64,000 nucleotides of DNA from Lamellibrachia satsuma (taxonomy: Eukaryota; Annelida; Polychaeta; Sabellida; Siboglinidae): the NCBI GenBank assembly GCA_033239005.1, contig BSQZ01000034.1, positions 6,237,501 through 6,301,500 of the forward strand. The letters run 5' to 3'. Below are positions 50,441-63,944 of the stretch, one piece after another. Positions within the stretch are counted from its first letter, which is position 1. The number at the start of each line of letters is the position of its first letter. The notes beneath the pieces are model-generated. The model saw only the letters and a program-made list of their open reading frames with translations, did not search any database and was not told where the DNA came from. The position numbers were made by a program, and so were the translations under genes.

Positions 50441-51329
50441 AGTCCCTTAGGTTTCACGGCAATTGTCTGCTTCGTCCATCCTGTGGAGTACTTTCTACGA
50501 GTTGACATAACGTCTTTGATGCCACTGGTGGTGTGCTAGGATCATCCCACCTTTGATGTTTTTGTTACATTGTGCCCATCGCTCTTGATAAACGGTTATT
50601 CTCCCAGAAATACAGCCAGTATAGCTGCTATTCGACCATACCTGGGGTAATACTATCAACTGTTTTAAATGTGTTTTAACAACATAATATAATGATTAAT
50701 AAGTGATCGCTTTGTACACAGACGATCACTTTGATTGAAAGATAACGACCAGTTTGTGTTATGGCCGTCAATCCAATATGAGTCTCCTATCCACATCCCA
50801 AATTATAATTCAGCATTCAGTGCATATCAGTATCGCGTCCACACGCCGATACATTATTCACAACCATTCACACTTTGTTTCCGCAAAACGTACTTTACTT
50901 TAAGACAAATAACATTATCTTCCATTATTCCCTGTGAGAAACCAAACTACAGTGTTATTGTCCGGGTTATAAAACGGGGTTTGGGGCAGGCATTTCACGA
51001 AACGAGTGTGTGACACCAGAGGTTGATCTAGGCTTGTTGGCGAGGGGGTCTCAATCGGTCGTAGTCATGTGTCTTTCTACTTACGAACGGATGCGGGGTG
51101 CGCGCGACGACACATGCATCGTTCTACATGTAGAAGGGTTATTATTAGCCGGCTACTAATACTTCAGTATTTACACTGACACTATTTATGACGCAGGCCT
51201 ATATACGTTGTCCTGTACCGTAATATTTGCCTAATATAGCCACGGACACAGGGTGTATAAGACCCGTCATAGCCTAAGTGGGGTATTATATTAAACACGT
51301 TTTTAATGTGTGCAGTTTAATAGAGGGTT

Positions 51330-51339
51330 ACAATATATA

Positions 51340-51426
<87 letters not shown>
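51330..51426. repeat. (AT)n inserted beside a LINE fragment
   Basis: The run sits between ggttacaatatata and tagacactcttgcc. In the paralogue at 20237-20260 these are directly joined, so the run grew at a short native atatata seed. Confidence 0.95.
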
Positions 51427-51431
<5 letters not shown>

Positions 51432-51560
51432 TCTTGCCATCACTGAAACTTGGCTAAGACCACATGACACTGCAGTTTACATAGCTGAAATTTATCCATC
51501 TGATGTGCTTTTCATCATCGACCACGTTGGGTCGGAATTTATTTATCGGATCATTTCAAG
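51427..51560 (+). pseudogene. LINE endonuclease fragment, second copy
   Basis: Reads DTLAITETWLRPHDTAVYIA then EIYPSDVLFIIDH. It is homologous to 20236-20390, with the same ETWL motif, and short and non-functional. Confidence 0.65.
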
Positions 51561-53226
51561 TAATTTCACGTTTAATCCCTTATTACTGTAGTTTTTAATG
51601 CATATAGTTTGAAATTTCTTATTGTTCTGTGCTGTGTAGGCCACCCTCAAAGGTGATGTGACTATGCGTTAGCCGCCAGATGGCGATATTGTTTGGCCAC
51701 CCTGACTAGTAATGTGCTGCCACTGCGGACTTAATGCGACGATGACTATGACGTGAAACTAATACAGAGATGGACGCATATTTCAGTACTTTTGTTTTTT
51801 TTCATTATGTACAGTGATACGTGGACCCAATGAAGTTATCGCACACACCAAACGGTGTGTCAGATGGTACACTTCTATACTGGTGTCAGAACGACGGCGC
51901 CGGAAATCTCGTGGACCCGCCGCGAAAACGGCTCGTTCCACGGTCGAGCTTAGACAACCCCGTTTTCTGCGATTCAGATTTTGATACATCCATACAAACA
52001 TGCATATCGGACTAGTAATTCATGAACATCAGTTTGGCTATGGCATGTTTCCCAAATGAATTCCTGTATTTTCTTGTTCAGGGGCCTAATGTGTCAAAAT
52101 ATCTAGCACGGAATAAGAAGTTGTCACGTTGGTAATGACAGAGTGACCACACAATTTGAACCATTTTATGCACACACTACCCACAGTTAACATCGTGGTG
52201 ATATAAGGGGGTTGGGTACATCTTCGAAGGCTAGAGACACTGCCCTCCTGAGACACGTCAACAATTTAAGTTGACCTATTCGGCGCAACGCAAACCCCCC
52301 TTGACGGATGGACAACATCTGCTCAGTTGGGAGAGCCACTGTCTTTCCGAAACACGCCGACAAACCCAGTCGACTTATTCGGTGCAAAGCAAACCACGTA
52401 GCCCAAAATATAATACCTCAATTGTCAGAGCTACTGTCCCACCCAACATTCCAGGTCGACTTGTTCAGCTTGATGCTAGCCTAAATATCTTCTTGAACAA
52501 ATTTGGGTCAGGCGGTGTCACAGTAGCCAGACTGACTGCTTTGTCTTCACATCTCTTCTGTTCCCTCAGCCAGGCAACACGTGTCACTGATGCAGCGGAT
52601 ATTCTCGGATATTCGCAAGACAGAGAAACAGTCCCGCATATGGCAAGACTGTTTCACATATTCCGCTTGTTGCTAGATGATGATTAACGTCTACAAAGAG
52701 TAACCTTAGAAGGTATGACGCACCGGCAAGCAAAAACATTGCATCTACCACGTCTGGCTCAAAAAAGCATAATAAAAAGAAAACATATTTTCTTCTTTCG
52801 AGTAGAAGAAAGAAACCGTAAGTTTATTGTCACGCAGCACGAACGCACTGACGAGGGCACGCTATATGACTTTTTAAGGCAATTTAGCGAGTTTAACTAA
52901 AGAAACATTGCTCCCTGGCCTGGGTGAAGGAGACTGCAAATCGTGTGCTTTTCCCTTTGCAAGTCCCCACTTCTCTATATTGCATAATTTGCTTACATGT
53001 ACGCTAGTTCTCCCGAAAGACGTTGAACGGAATTAATTGTTTGTATGCTACACGACGCCTTTGTGATTTCGAGTGTCGCTTGAAGCTGTTTGTCCATTCG
53101 AAACGAATAGTACTATTTTGCGAACGAAGCTACACTGACGCGGTCAAAAGGCAAACCGCCCACGGAACACTGCTTTGTATTTTCCTCCACCATGGCTATG
53201 TGATTTCATTTAACAGCGAGGTATAG

Positions 53227-53227
53227 T

Positions 53228-53310
<83 letters not shown>
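53227..53310. repeat. (AT)n microsatellite
   Basis: Lies between gaggtatagtt and gatatagcatagtcaa. The paralogue near 21090-21125 has only gagatatagtggtacatgta at this place. Confidence 0.97.
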
Positions 53311-53312
<2 letters not shown>

Positions 53313-55613
53313 ATAGCATAGTCAAAGTTTCTTCTTACAAATGTCTAGTCATCAAACACTTCACGTCGACAGCTCAATGAACTGTTGAATTTGGGTTTGT
53401 TGGTTTCTTGGGGATTGCTCGTGGTTGACCTCTGTTTTGCTGTCTTCACGGCTGTTCCGTTATTATCATTTCAAATTTAGGCCAGTCTAGTCCAACAAGT
53501 TCAATTATTGCAGTTATTTACACTGTAAAAATGTTGGACTGCTACATAAACACTGTCTGGTTCCAGACAAGGATATACAAGCTAAGCGTCAGTCAGGGCA
53601 TACATGTTTGCCTGGGAAATGTTTAGCGTAATGGTATATATTAAAGATAATATGGATAACATGTATTCCTAGATATAAATGTTCAATAGGTACATTAACG
53701 TGAAGATGAACTGTTTTATACAGTCAGATCGACACTGCACCTAAGAATGTTACAAACATGTATATCGGACTAGTAATTCATGGACATGAGCTGGCCATGG
53801 CGTGTATTTTCTTAAAAAAGCATAATAAAAAGAAAACACATTTTCTTCTTTCGAGTAGAAGAAAGAAACCTTCAGTTTATTGTCATGTAGCACGAACGCA
53901 TTGACGAGGGCACGCTATATGACGTCAGAGTGTTTGTCCTCTTTACTGATATGTAATAAATTGCTTTGTTATAAAACATTATCAGTTAATTACACAGTTT
54001 TATTTCAAACTAGCCGTTTTGCACGGCGGTGCACGAGATAAAAAGCAAGGGCTTGGGTCATTGAAAATAACCACAAATCACGTACAAATGCCGGTTTCAC
54101 GTAGCGTTCGGTGGACGTTTGACGAAGACCGCCTAACAATTTTTGCAACACGCATATCGTTGCTAACAATTGCAATTAGGTATTAAGGAATTTACGTAAA
54201 ACGCCCACGTTGGTTCCTTCGACATGAACACCCCAATGTGTTTGAATGTAAGAAACATCACTATGAACCCATTGGTGCGCCAACAAAATGGCAGCACGCA
54301 GATATTACACGCAGATATGCAACAGACAAACACACACACAGACAGAGAGAGGGATAGAGTCACACACTACTGTATTACATAGACATAGGCAGACTGAACC
54401 ATTGCACGAAAACGGCTGTGTCACCTAATCCAATAAAACATACACATTCCTTCATGTTTCAAGCCACGCGGTTTTTATTTGAAAAACAAATGCAATAAAT
54501 ATATTAAGCCGTATTTATTACTTAAACAAATGGTGCATATCATGTGTATATCAGAGGAAAGGAAATACGTGCTTTGTACAGTTTAAATTACAATTTTGCA
54601 AAAGGCTTGACATATGCACCAGCAGTTGTCCCGTTCAGTGGATGTGTGTTGGCCGCAAACTGTTTTAATTTAAACCTTTCGATAGAGAACAATCTTGAAA
54701 TCTGTCATGCATATTTGGAATTTTAGGTGATAAATCATCCGAAATGTCGCTATGTCAGACACGAATACCTATTTTTACATTTGTGACAACATGTTTCCCA
54801 ATATTGAAAATGTAAATTTTCAGAACAAACGTTGACAATTTCTCATAAACATAAGTCGCCATCCACATCCCACCCTTTTCCACAACTCTTGGACATCAGT
54901 TCTCATCCACAGTTAGATTAATATACATGTAAAGTGACATGAAAAAAAACAGAAACAATCGACTGCTTCACAAAAAGGGAAGTGTCTTGCTCTTGCCAGT
55001 GGTGTAAAAACACCAATTCATTACATATGAGTAATGAACAGAAGTGCTTCAAACTACGTCATATGAAGGTTCAACTGTTCACCATACCTATAGTGACGCA
55101 AGAATTACTTTTTGACACTGGTGTTCTTTTCCTCCATGCGGCGGCTTCCACTGCTGAACCATGGTAAGCTGGACCTAACTATCTGTCTCTTTCCGGTCAT
55201 CTATAGGCTCAGTCCCACTCTTAGAACGGAATCATTGTCCCACCACATGACAATACCATCTCAATTAGGCTAGTGTGGTTGGAATCCTCAATGTCACAAT
55301 CATCCGATTCAAATCTATTATCAACAAGGGCTATGAAAGGTATGTTCCTACATAGAGAATTCCAAGGCCACTTCGATTTATCTGGAAAAGATTCAGCCAC
55401 GCCACAATGATAGCGCGAAGACTATTCGTTCAGATATTCATCTCTGTCTGCTGACATGTATTCATTTATACTGCTGAGTGAACTGTTTCAACTTAATTCC
55501 GTTCTGTTTTATGAACATTATGATCATTATCAATATATCCAAGAACATTTATGTAAAACTCGCAATTGTTAAAAGTACGAACTGAAACAAATGGTGTATC
55601 ATATGTGTATATA

Positions 55614-55867
<254 letters not shown>

Positions 55868-56106
55868 CCCACCCTTTTCCACATGCACTTCCATATCCAA
55901 TGCACTCCATTGCCCCATCCCAAACCAATCTCTTCCACAACCCATGTACATCGTTTCTCTATCCTCACAACACATGTATATCATATGAGAGTAAAGTATC
56001 GTACACGTATCGTCAACAAGCACAATTCCAACATATCGTCCGGTTGATGTAGATTCATTATAGATACACACAATGTCATTTAATATGCCTGCTATGTTAC
56101 TTACGA

Positions 56107-58175
56107 GTATCCTCCTCAGAATCAGTTTATTATTGGCGACTGTACAATTGGTTTGGACATCCAGTCACGATAAAATACACAAAACCACGCATGTATAATT
56201 ATGTTATAAAACACCGGAAATTATGTTAATATAATTATTGCACATTATATATTTAATAACAGTAATGCAAATAAATTAAAATTACATTGATATACATTCA
56301 CTAAAACTAACCGTAAACGCAACCCACTCAGTAGGATGCACTTTGTATTACAACTGTATCATTATAATTACATTAATACAGTTCATTCTATTCAATAAAA
56401 TGTAATTACATTAAAATAAAATAAAAATTAAATTATTTATATATTACAATTGTATAATCAAACATACCCGTTTTTGTAGCGATTTGTGTTAGACATTGGA
56501 ACGGGTAGCTCGCTAAATGATCTTAGAGCATATGAAACCATTCGATTGTCCAGTATTAGCTTATTCAATTTATGGTCACCACGCCTCATTCTACCGAAAT
56601 ACGCTTTACATATCGCTTTGTCCCTGTCGTGCAGCGTTGGTATATTTACCGTTTACAGAATGTCCTCTTACGTAAAACCAAGAAATATAGCTTTAAGATA
56701 CCGATTTTGGATTATTTCGATATTGTCCGATAAGTATTTAGGCAATACCGGACAAGCATATTCAACTACTGGTCTGATCACATATTCCAACTGCATTCCA
56801 ACTTAAATCAGATGATATAATTACACCGATAACTTTTGATTGAATAACTCTTTCAATACCAGTCCCATTTATATCAGTTTACGGCAGAGATTCAACATAC
56901 ATTCTATCTTTACAGAAACATTAAAACCATTTATGTTGTCTTACTCGTATTACTGCGTATATCATTATCGCTAGACCACTGCGCAGTATTGTTAGCAGAA
57001 TTATGTATGACAGATACTCTGCTCTGATAGGGTATTTCAAATACTGTGCTGTCATCCACATATTTGTACACAGGGCAAGGTGTTTGTATATCAATGATAT
57101 GGACAGACAAAGTTCCCTGGGGAACGCCTCCATTAGGGTAGCCTGGTCTTGATACAGCGTCCCCGATCTTAACTCTCTGCTCACGGTCTAAGAGAAACGC
57201 TGTTCGTATCCAAAATGTGTCCGTAAAGATTAGTCCTTGAATTGTTTAAAATATCCGCTTGAAATAACACCACAGTCTGGGCTACGTCGTTAAACGGCGT
57301 CCATACTAGTTATCAGGTACTCCCGCAGCGAGCCGGTATCAGCACAAGGTGGGTGGTAGATGCACGCTATAATAATACTCGAGTATTTTCTTGGTAGTTT
57401 GGGCTTCAATCTAATACACAGCACTTTGTGCTCATCATCTTCAATATCATGCAATCGATCATACACCATTGTCTCTGCCACATAACACACTACTCCTCCA
57501 CCTCCTCTCTCGACCCGGTCCTTCCTTGCAATTCAGAAACCTGCTGGTCCGACATGTTCCGCAGTCATGTAGCTCTTAAATAAGGTTTCTGTGACATTCA
57601 CGCAGGCAACGTCGTTCATGCGTGCCACCGCGAGCAACTCATCTCATTTCTCAACACTCAGTGACCGAGCGTTGACATTTAGAAACCCTGGTAGTCTCCG
57701 CGGCCAACTGTTCGCGAGCGTGATTCTATTGTCTGCATTCACCTTCTGCCAGTCGATCTCAGCATACTGCGGCCCCCCGCGACGAGGGATGATTAACCGG
57801 CCCGCTACAGCGCTGTTTCGGCGGCCTGTTACTTCTCAGTCTTGACATAATGCAGCCCTTCTGCTAAGAAGTTCCCCGTTGAGTCCTTTGGGCTAACATG
57901 TGGGAATCAAACATGAAAACTCGCCTGTTTGTTTCCCTGCTTGTTACTGGACATAGGATTTGCGTTCAGTAGGCGCATGACTCAGATTTCCCAAGTCCGA
58001 CGAAAGTTTGTCATTCATCGCTATGATTTCAGTTTGCAAGCATGACGTCAGTGACGGTGAACTCAAGCTCGTCGTGACTGCTAACATGTTCCGCCATTGA
58101 GTCGCTCGCCGTGCAAAACAGGGTTTCCACCGAGCGTATCGTAGTCATACTACCTCGCCTGCCGATAGGTGGCCG
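56107..58175 (-). mobile_element. Internally deleted CR1/L2-group LINE, copy 2
   Basis: Minus-strand order: LNVNARSLSVEK (near 57690), ARMNDVACVNVTET (near 57620), VCYVAETMVYDRL and IACIYHPP endonuclease pieces (57490-57340), a gap at about 57240-57290, then DREQRVKIGD and NGGVPQGTL (57190-57110), YKYVDDSTVFEIP (catalytic VDD, near 57060), then RPVVEYACPVLPKYLSD (near 56770) and the C-terminal block. It carries the same internal deletion as 30305-32410 and is flanked on both sides by the same repeat segments, so one copy arose by segmental duplication. Non-functional. Confidence 0.72.
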
Positions 58176-59706
58176 GTGTCATATTATATATGGTCAATGC
58201 CTAAAGGCAGTCAGGGAATACGTGGTTGCCTTGGAAATGGCTAGCGCAATAGTATACAATAAAACTCATATGGATAGCATGTATTCCTAGATAGACATGG
58301 TTAGTAATTAATGTGAAGGTGAACTGTTTTTACAGTCAGGTTGACACTGCAACTATGAATGTTGCAAACATGCATGTCGGATAGTGCGTGGTTTCTTGCA
58401 AGAATAGACCAGATTTGTATAATAACAGACATTGCAGATACCGTAAGGATAATATATGACGGTCTAGTAGTTGATGGATATGAATTTGGCCATGGCATTG
58501 TTTCTCAAACGAATTCCAATATTGTCCTGCCCATGGGCCTAATGTGGGAAAATATTTAACACGAAATAAGAAGTTGGCACTGTCCTAACGACAGAGTGAC
58601 CACATAATTCCATGCACACACGACCCCTATTTAACATTATGGTGACATCAGGGGGATAGAACAATGTTCACCCTCTAGCAATGTGCAGTTCAGTGACACA
58701 AAATTGCGAACTAAACTGAAGGACAAATTATCTTCGAAGGATAGAGACACTGCCTTGCTGAATTCCGACATATCCACAGACTGATGCAGAGTGGTGCAAA
58801 AACAACAATTCTTTACATATGAGTAATGACCATAATGATAGAGACACTGCCTTCCTGAGACACGCCAACACACTCAATTGAGCGTGTTGTGCAAAACCAC
58901 CTAGACCGATGAACAGCATCTCCTCAGTTGGCAGAACCACTGCCTTTCCGAGACACGGCGTCAAACCCAGTCGACTCATTCGGTGGAAGTTCAAACCACC
59001 TAGTCCGAAAAATAATATATAAATTGCAAGAGCAAGAGCAATTGTTCAGCTTGATGCCAGCCTCAGTATATTCTGGGACGAATTAGGGACAGGCGGTGCC
59101 AGCTAGACTGACTGCTTTGTCGACACAGCACTTCTGTTCCCATAGCCAGGCAACACGTATCACTGATGCAGGGGATATACGCGGGCTACTGTTGAGGGCA
59201 TTTTCAACATGTCTACTGCCGACGGAGATTCAGATGAAGAGGAATCCAGCTGAGAAACAGCCCCGTAGATGGCAAGACTGTTTCAAATATTGTGCTTGTG
59301 ACTAGATGATGATTAACGTCTACAAAGAATAACACTAGAAGGTATGACGCAACGGCAAACATAATATCTAACACGTCTGCTTCACAAAAGCATAATAAAA
59401 AGCATAACATATTTTCTTCTTTCGAGTAGAAGAAAGAAACCTTAAATTTATTGTTATGCAGCACGAATGTATTGACCAGAGCACACTATATGACGTCAGA
59501 GTGTTTGACCTCTTTACACATATGTAATACATCGCTTTGTTATAAAACATTATCAGTTATTTACTCAGTTTAATTTCAAACTAGCCATGTTTCCCTGCGG
59601 TGCATGACATAAAAAGCAAGAGTTTGGGTCATTGACAACAATAACTCCACGCCCACAAATCACGTACAAATGCCAGTTTCACGAAGAGTTCGGTGGACGT
59701 TTGACG
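58176..59706. repeat. Composite long repeat, copy 5
   Basis: From tcatattatatatggtcaatgcc to gagttcggtggacgtttgacg. Segment order as in copies 1-4 but shorter. It ends abruptly where aaaggggaactgaagc begins at 59717. Confidence 0.7.
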
Positions 59707-60279
59707 TAGTTCACTTAAAGGGGAACTGAAGCAATTTTGTGTTATGCCGTATATTTAAATATATATTATCTAACTATGCATTAATGGTGACAGATACCTG
59801 CTAATTTATGAGATAAACTGAAAAACTGATTTTGTTCGAGACAAAAATCGACAAAATGCATCACTGCGTATCGCCATCTTGTTGTCGAAACGAGTGGTTT
59901 GAGTCGCGTATATCTAATCAATGTCAATTTTCGATTTTTTGCGATTTATTTCGTAAATAGGCATTCTGGAGCGAAAAAAAAGATATGGGTCTCTGTTATA
60001 TATACAAGTGTTTACACACGTCAACAAAATAGCGTTTTTGTTCGTTCCAAATAAAAAAAGTTAAAGAAATTACAACAAAACACGCAAAAAATCGTGGAAA
60101 ACGCCACACTTCTCGAACACACGAGACGCTAACCAACGAGAATATGCGATAACGGAATACCGGAACTATTTTTTACTTGTTGACAAGATGGATGCATCGC
60201 TTGTGACAGTTTTACCAGATCTGCTACTAGCGATTAGTGGTTTACTGAACTTCCGTAATAGTTGTCTATCTTTGGAGAA
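59707..60279. other. AT-rich region upstream of the P2X7-like relic
   Basis: Starts with aaaggggaactgaag at 59717, which looks like the boundary of a new sequence family. No inverted partner of this start was found to the right. The segment 60000-60180 is AT-rich with no TATA or start that I would defend. Confidence 0.35.
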
Positions 60280-61177
60280 ATGGAAACCACAGACGAAGAG
60301 TCTAGTTCGACAGGCCACACAGAAACAACGGTTGACAGTCGTAAAGTGTCACCGAGTGTGCGAGTCACGCTCCAGACTTCGCCTTTCGCCTTTGTGGACG
60401 TTGGATTCAGGAAAAATTACAACAGCGCTTTGACTGTCAACGATTCCTGACTAGGTAATGTGATGTGGTGAACCTGTGGAAATTGCGTCCCGATGTCTGC
60501 GCACGTTTACGTTGAGTCATCATGCTGCGCCGAGGAAGCTACCATGCCTAGGGCTAGGCTATGGCTATGCAGCACCGTGTGCCCGACCGCGTTGGTGCTT
60601 CCATCACCGTACGAAGGCGAAGACGATGATTTTGTACTGATATGCACAAACAGAGCGGTGCTAGATGTTGGTCTGCTGTCATTGCATGATTTGCGTGCCG
60701 ACTCATTGATTCGCCCTATAGCTAGCAGGTCAGTAATTCAATTGTTATCGAATCATTGCCATTTTAATAATCATATTTTTTCTGCATATTTCTTTTACGT
60801 AGCCCTTTAGGGTTTATTTAATTCATTATGTGAATATATTCTTAAATGTTACCGTAATCGTTATTGTAATAATGATTGTAATCATGACTACATTAGTAAT
60901 TGTGATTGCAATAATTACTGTAATCATGATTACATTAATATTCGTACTTGTAATCACCCCTCACCTTGTTGTTTGGTGCAATGTAATCATTTAAATAACA
61001 ATAATTAACTACTGACAGTATGTAATGTTCACAGTTTTGCAACTATTATGGTAATTATGGAATTAGTGCTATCAACTAACCCTGACAAATTATATTTCAG
61101 GCTCAGGAAAGGCAAGACAAGTAATCCCATCCTACGATGTGGGAAGGATCTGGGATGTCTATTCTGAACCGAATTGA
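60280..61177 (+). pseudogene. P2X7 C-terminal (ballast) domain-like relic
   Basis: One frame runs METTDEESSSTGH..., TGA at 60448, TGA at 60469, then TCGNCVPM, ESSCC, DDDFVLICTNRAVLDVGLL, HDLRADSLIRPIAS, reaching a donor at 60728/60729. A second piece after the acceptor at 61100 reads SGKARQVIPSYDVGRIWDV YSEPN, then stops at 61175. From family knowledge, the cytoplasmic domain of P2X7, spread in many invertebrate proteins, has WC.CGNC.PM, ..CC, C.....F..VCLN..VL..A, YR..AYR and G...R..IPSC....IR..FP. The first Cys of WCxCGNC is a TGA codon here. The AYR segment is missing, and the exon phases do not join, so I call it a pseudogene. Confidence 0.6.
60840..60960. repeat. Degenerate gtaat/attac repeats with a perfect palindrome
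   Basis: Short recurring gtaatcatgattac-like words. The 14-mer gtaatcatgattac at about 60931-60944 is a perfect palindrome. Low-complexity, probably in a former intron. Confidence 0.6.
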
Positions 61178-61689
61178 ATTGATGGAAAGTTTAGCTATGG
61201 AGATTGACCTGATACAAGTGAGTGTACTGATAGGCTGATATAGACAAATTGTGAGGCACCCACAGTATGCAGCAGGTCGAAAAACAACCTGGAAAACTAC
61301 ACAAATTCCCACTAAAATATTAATAACTGAATGATGTGAATGCCTTCTTATCCATATCCCACTTCTGTCAACAAAAATGTTACCTGCAGCATCATGTCAT
61401 TACACACAATTTCATTTATATTGAGACCAACATAAAATATATCAACAGTTTATTCACATAGAAAAACAATTACCAAAGAAATAAGGCTAACTAGAACGAC
61501 TGAAACCAAGACTAAACATTGACTAAAAACAGTGACTTCTACCACCGGGAAATACAACCTGGAACATGGATATCACAGTTACACACATCATTATTATGCC
61601 ACAACATATCAAATATACTGGTAGTTTAGCTTAGGAAATAATTAATCTTTATAAAGCCAAGGCATTTTAACTGTTTCACCATCATCATC

Positions 61690-62160
61690 TGTACCAATGG
61701 CAATATACTACTTGTTTTGATTGGACAGTAAATGTACACCAATCATGTGTAACAATATTACTTGTTCTGACTGACAGTAAACGTACACCAATCATGCATA
61801 CCAATACACTACTTGTTCCTACCAACTGTAAATGTACACCAATGATCTCATTCTGGAATCTGCACCATTTCACTACTTCTTCTGACAGTAAATGTACACC
61901 AACCATGTGTATCCAATATACTACTTGTTCTGACTGAATCTACTACTTGTTCCTACCGACAGCAAATGTAAACCAAGCGTCTCATTCTCTACCAAATACA
62001 CTACTTGTACTGACAGTAAATGTACACCAATCATATGTATCAATACACTACTTGTTCTGACTGATAGTACTTGCACACCAACCATCTGTTCCAATACACT
62101 ACTGGCACTAAATATACACCAATACACTACTTATTCTGACTGATAGTACATGTACACCTA
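61690..62160. repeat. Degenerate minisatellite, unit about 55-65 bp
   Basis: Seven to eight diverged units built on actacttgttctgactgac, agtaaatgtacaccaatcat and gtgtaccaat-like words. ORFs through it are not convincing. Confidence 0.85.
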
Positions 62161-62408
62161 ACATATTCAATTCACCTTTCACTCATCCAGGGGTAGAAAT
62201 CAGCACACTTTCCTCTGACAGACACCCCAGTATCCGAAAGACCTTGGCTGATAGATCAGACATGAGTACAACCTGTGTCACAGTTTATGGCTGTTTGGTG
62301 TGTGGCAGGTGCAGAAAAGTGACATAAGTTTTTCTCACGAATGACAAACTTCTTCTCTTCTCATAGGTGTCGGAGCTGCTTGAGTCACCCTCGGTTATGT
62401 CGCTGTTA

Positions 62409-62732
62409 TCACGTAGCGTGCATCATCTGCACCAATGTCTTTATTCTCACTGAATCTGATGGAAGCTTCACATAGGAGTAGTCATGATCAACGTTCATTG
62501 GTGCAATAATGTCATCCGTGACTACAGCAGTATTCGTGAAGTGTCGCACTTGAAATATCGTTACCGGATCGATTTGCATTTCATCATCAGTTGTATGTGG
62601 TGCCACAGCAGTAGTAGCAGTGATGGCACTAAAGGTGACATCCGTAATGTAAAGATTGACGGCATCACCCGTTGCGCTGGATGCTTCAAAACTAGTACCT
62701 GTACTTATATGAACCAATGGTGAATCCTTCAT
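62409..62732 (-). other. Unrecognised 107-codon ORF
   Basis: Minus-strand frame with MKDSPLVHISTGTSFEASS, then VTFSAITATTAVAPHTTDDE, then NVDHDYSYVKLPSDSVRI. Composition is plausible for an acidic, Thr-rich disordered exon. I recognise no domain. It lies between repeats and opposite to the P2X7-like relic. It could be an exon of a gene on the minus strand; unproven. Confidence 0.25.
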
Positions 62733-63270
62733 CTGAAAAGATTACACATACAGTGACTAGAAAAATTTACAAAATTCATCTTTTGCATAATAAAATTAAT
62801 CACAATGTGAGAAACTTTCTCTTGTATATATTATTTTTAGAATATAAGAGTGCCAGTGTCATATAGAATGTATAAAGTAATCAACCACAGGGAAAAGCAT
62901 TTTCCCTATGGAGCCATGTTAATTCAACCAATGGGTCTTTCACTGATCTCTTAATGTTTTAATGAATCTGTTTGGTCAGTTTGACGAATGCCACTGGTAA
63001 CATAACCAAACGCATGTAACCAAAATTGTAGCATCTTAGCTCCAAAGTGCATTATATTATCTAATCAACATTGCACTGTTTTCAATGGGCCAGGGAGGTC
63101 AAAATTCTATAAGGGGTCCAAATTCCATAACAAAATATGGACCCATAGGTTCACTTTCTATGGGGTTCCTTATTTTATATCTGACACTCGATTTAGATAA
63201 CATAATGCATGAATATTGTTATTGGACCAAATGCAGATCTATGTTTGTGACATCTTTATCTTATAAATGC
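62733..63270. other. No gene recognised
   Basis: AT-rich, with imperfect internal duplication around aattctataaggggtcc/aattccataac at 63101-63130. Nothing else supported. Confidence 0.4.
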
Positions 63271-63272
63271 TG

Positions 63273-63276
<4 letters not shown>

Positions 63277-63339
<63 letters not shown>

Positions 63340-63347
63340 GCCCACAC

Positions 63348-63423
<76 letters not shown>
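63277..63423. repeat. Compound (CA)n-(TA)n microsatellite
   Basis: (CA)n at 63277-63338 and (TA)n at 63349-63423, separated by tgcccacacgtg. Confidence 0.98.
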
Positions 63424-63426
<3 letters not shown>

Positions 63427-63604
63427 AATATATAATTATTAGGTATTATACTGAAAGCATCTGCTAGATAGTATGGTGCATGGACAAAAGCCCCTCCCGA
63501 CAAAAGCCCCACAGACATAAGCTTGTTTCAATTCAATTATACTGTTCATGACTGTTGCTGTAGTACACAGAGACAAGGTATTGTCATGAATATACTTCAG
63601 GCAT

Positions 63605-63720
63605 GTGGTCAGTTCCATTCCGGAATTGGAACTGACCCTCAATTCCAGTTCCGGAATTGGAATTGACTTCAAATAATTTTTTTTTTTTCGAAATTTATTT
63701 TTTGGGAATTGGAATTGATT
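63605..63720. repeat. ttccggaattggaa repeats
   Basis: Overlapping copies of ttccggaattggaa and aattggaattga around a TTCCGGAA palindrome, followed by an 11-T run at 63679-63689. Low-complexity; no gene. Confidence 0.7.
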
Positions 63721-63944
63721 TTGTTGGAATTATTGACTTGATACTGTTAATATTTACCCTTATATTTACTTATATTACTTTTTCAATCATATTTGTCTGC
63801 TATTAGCATGTCACCCTGAATCTGGTAACAGCCAGGAAGTTGTCAACATTACAGCATAGACACTGTCTACTCTGGTATTGAAACATTGTGCCCAAGAACA
63901 ATATAATCAAGCATTTGCATCAAAAAGAAATACTAAGTTACTGT

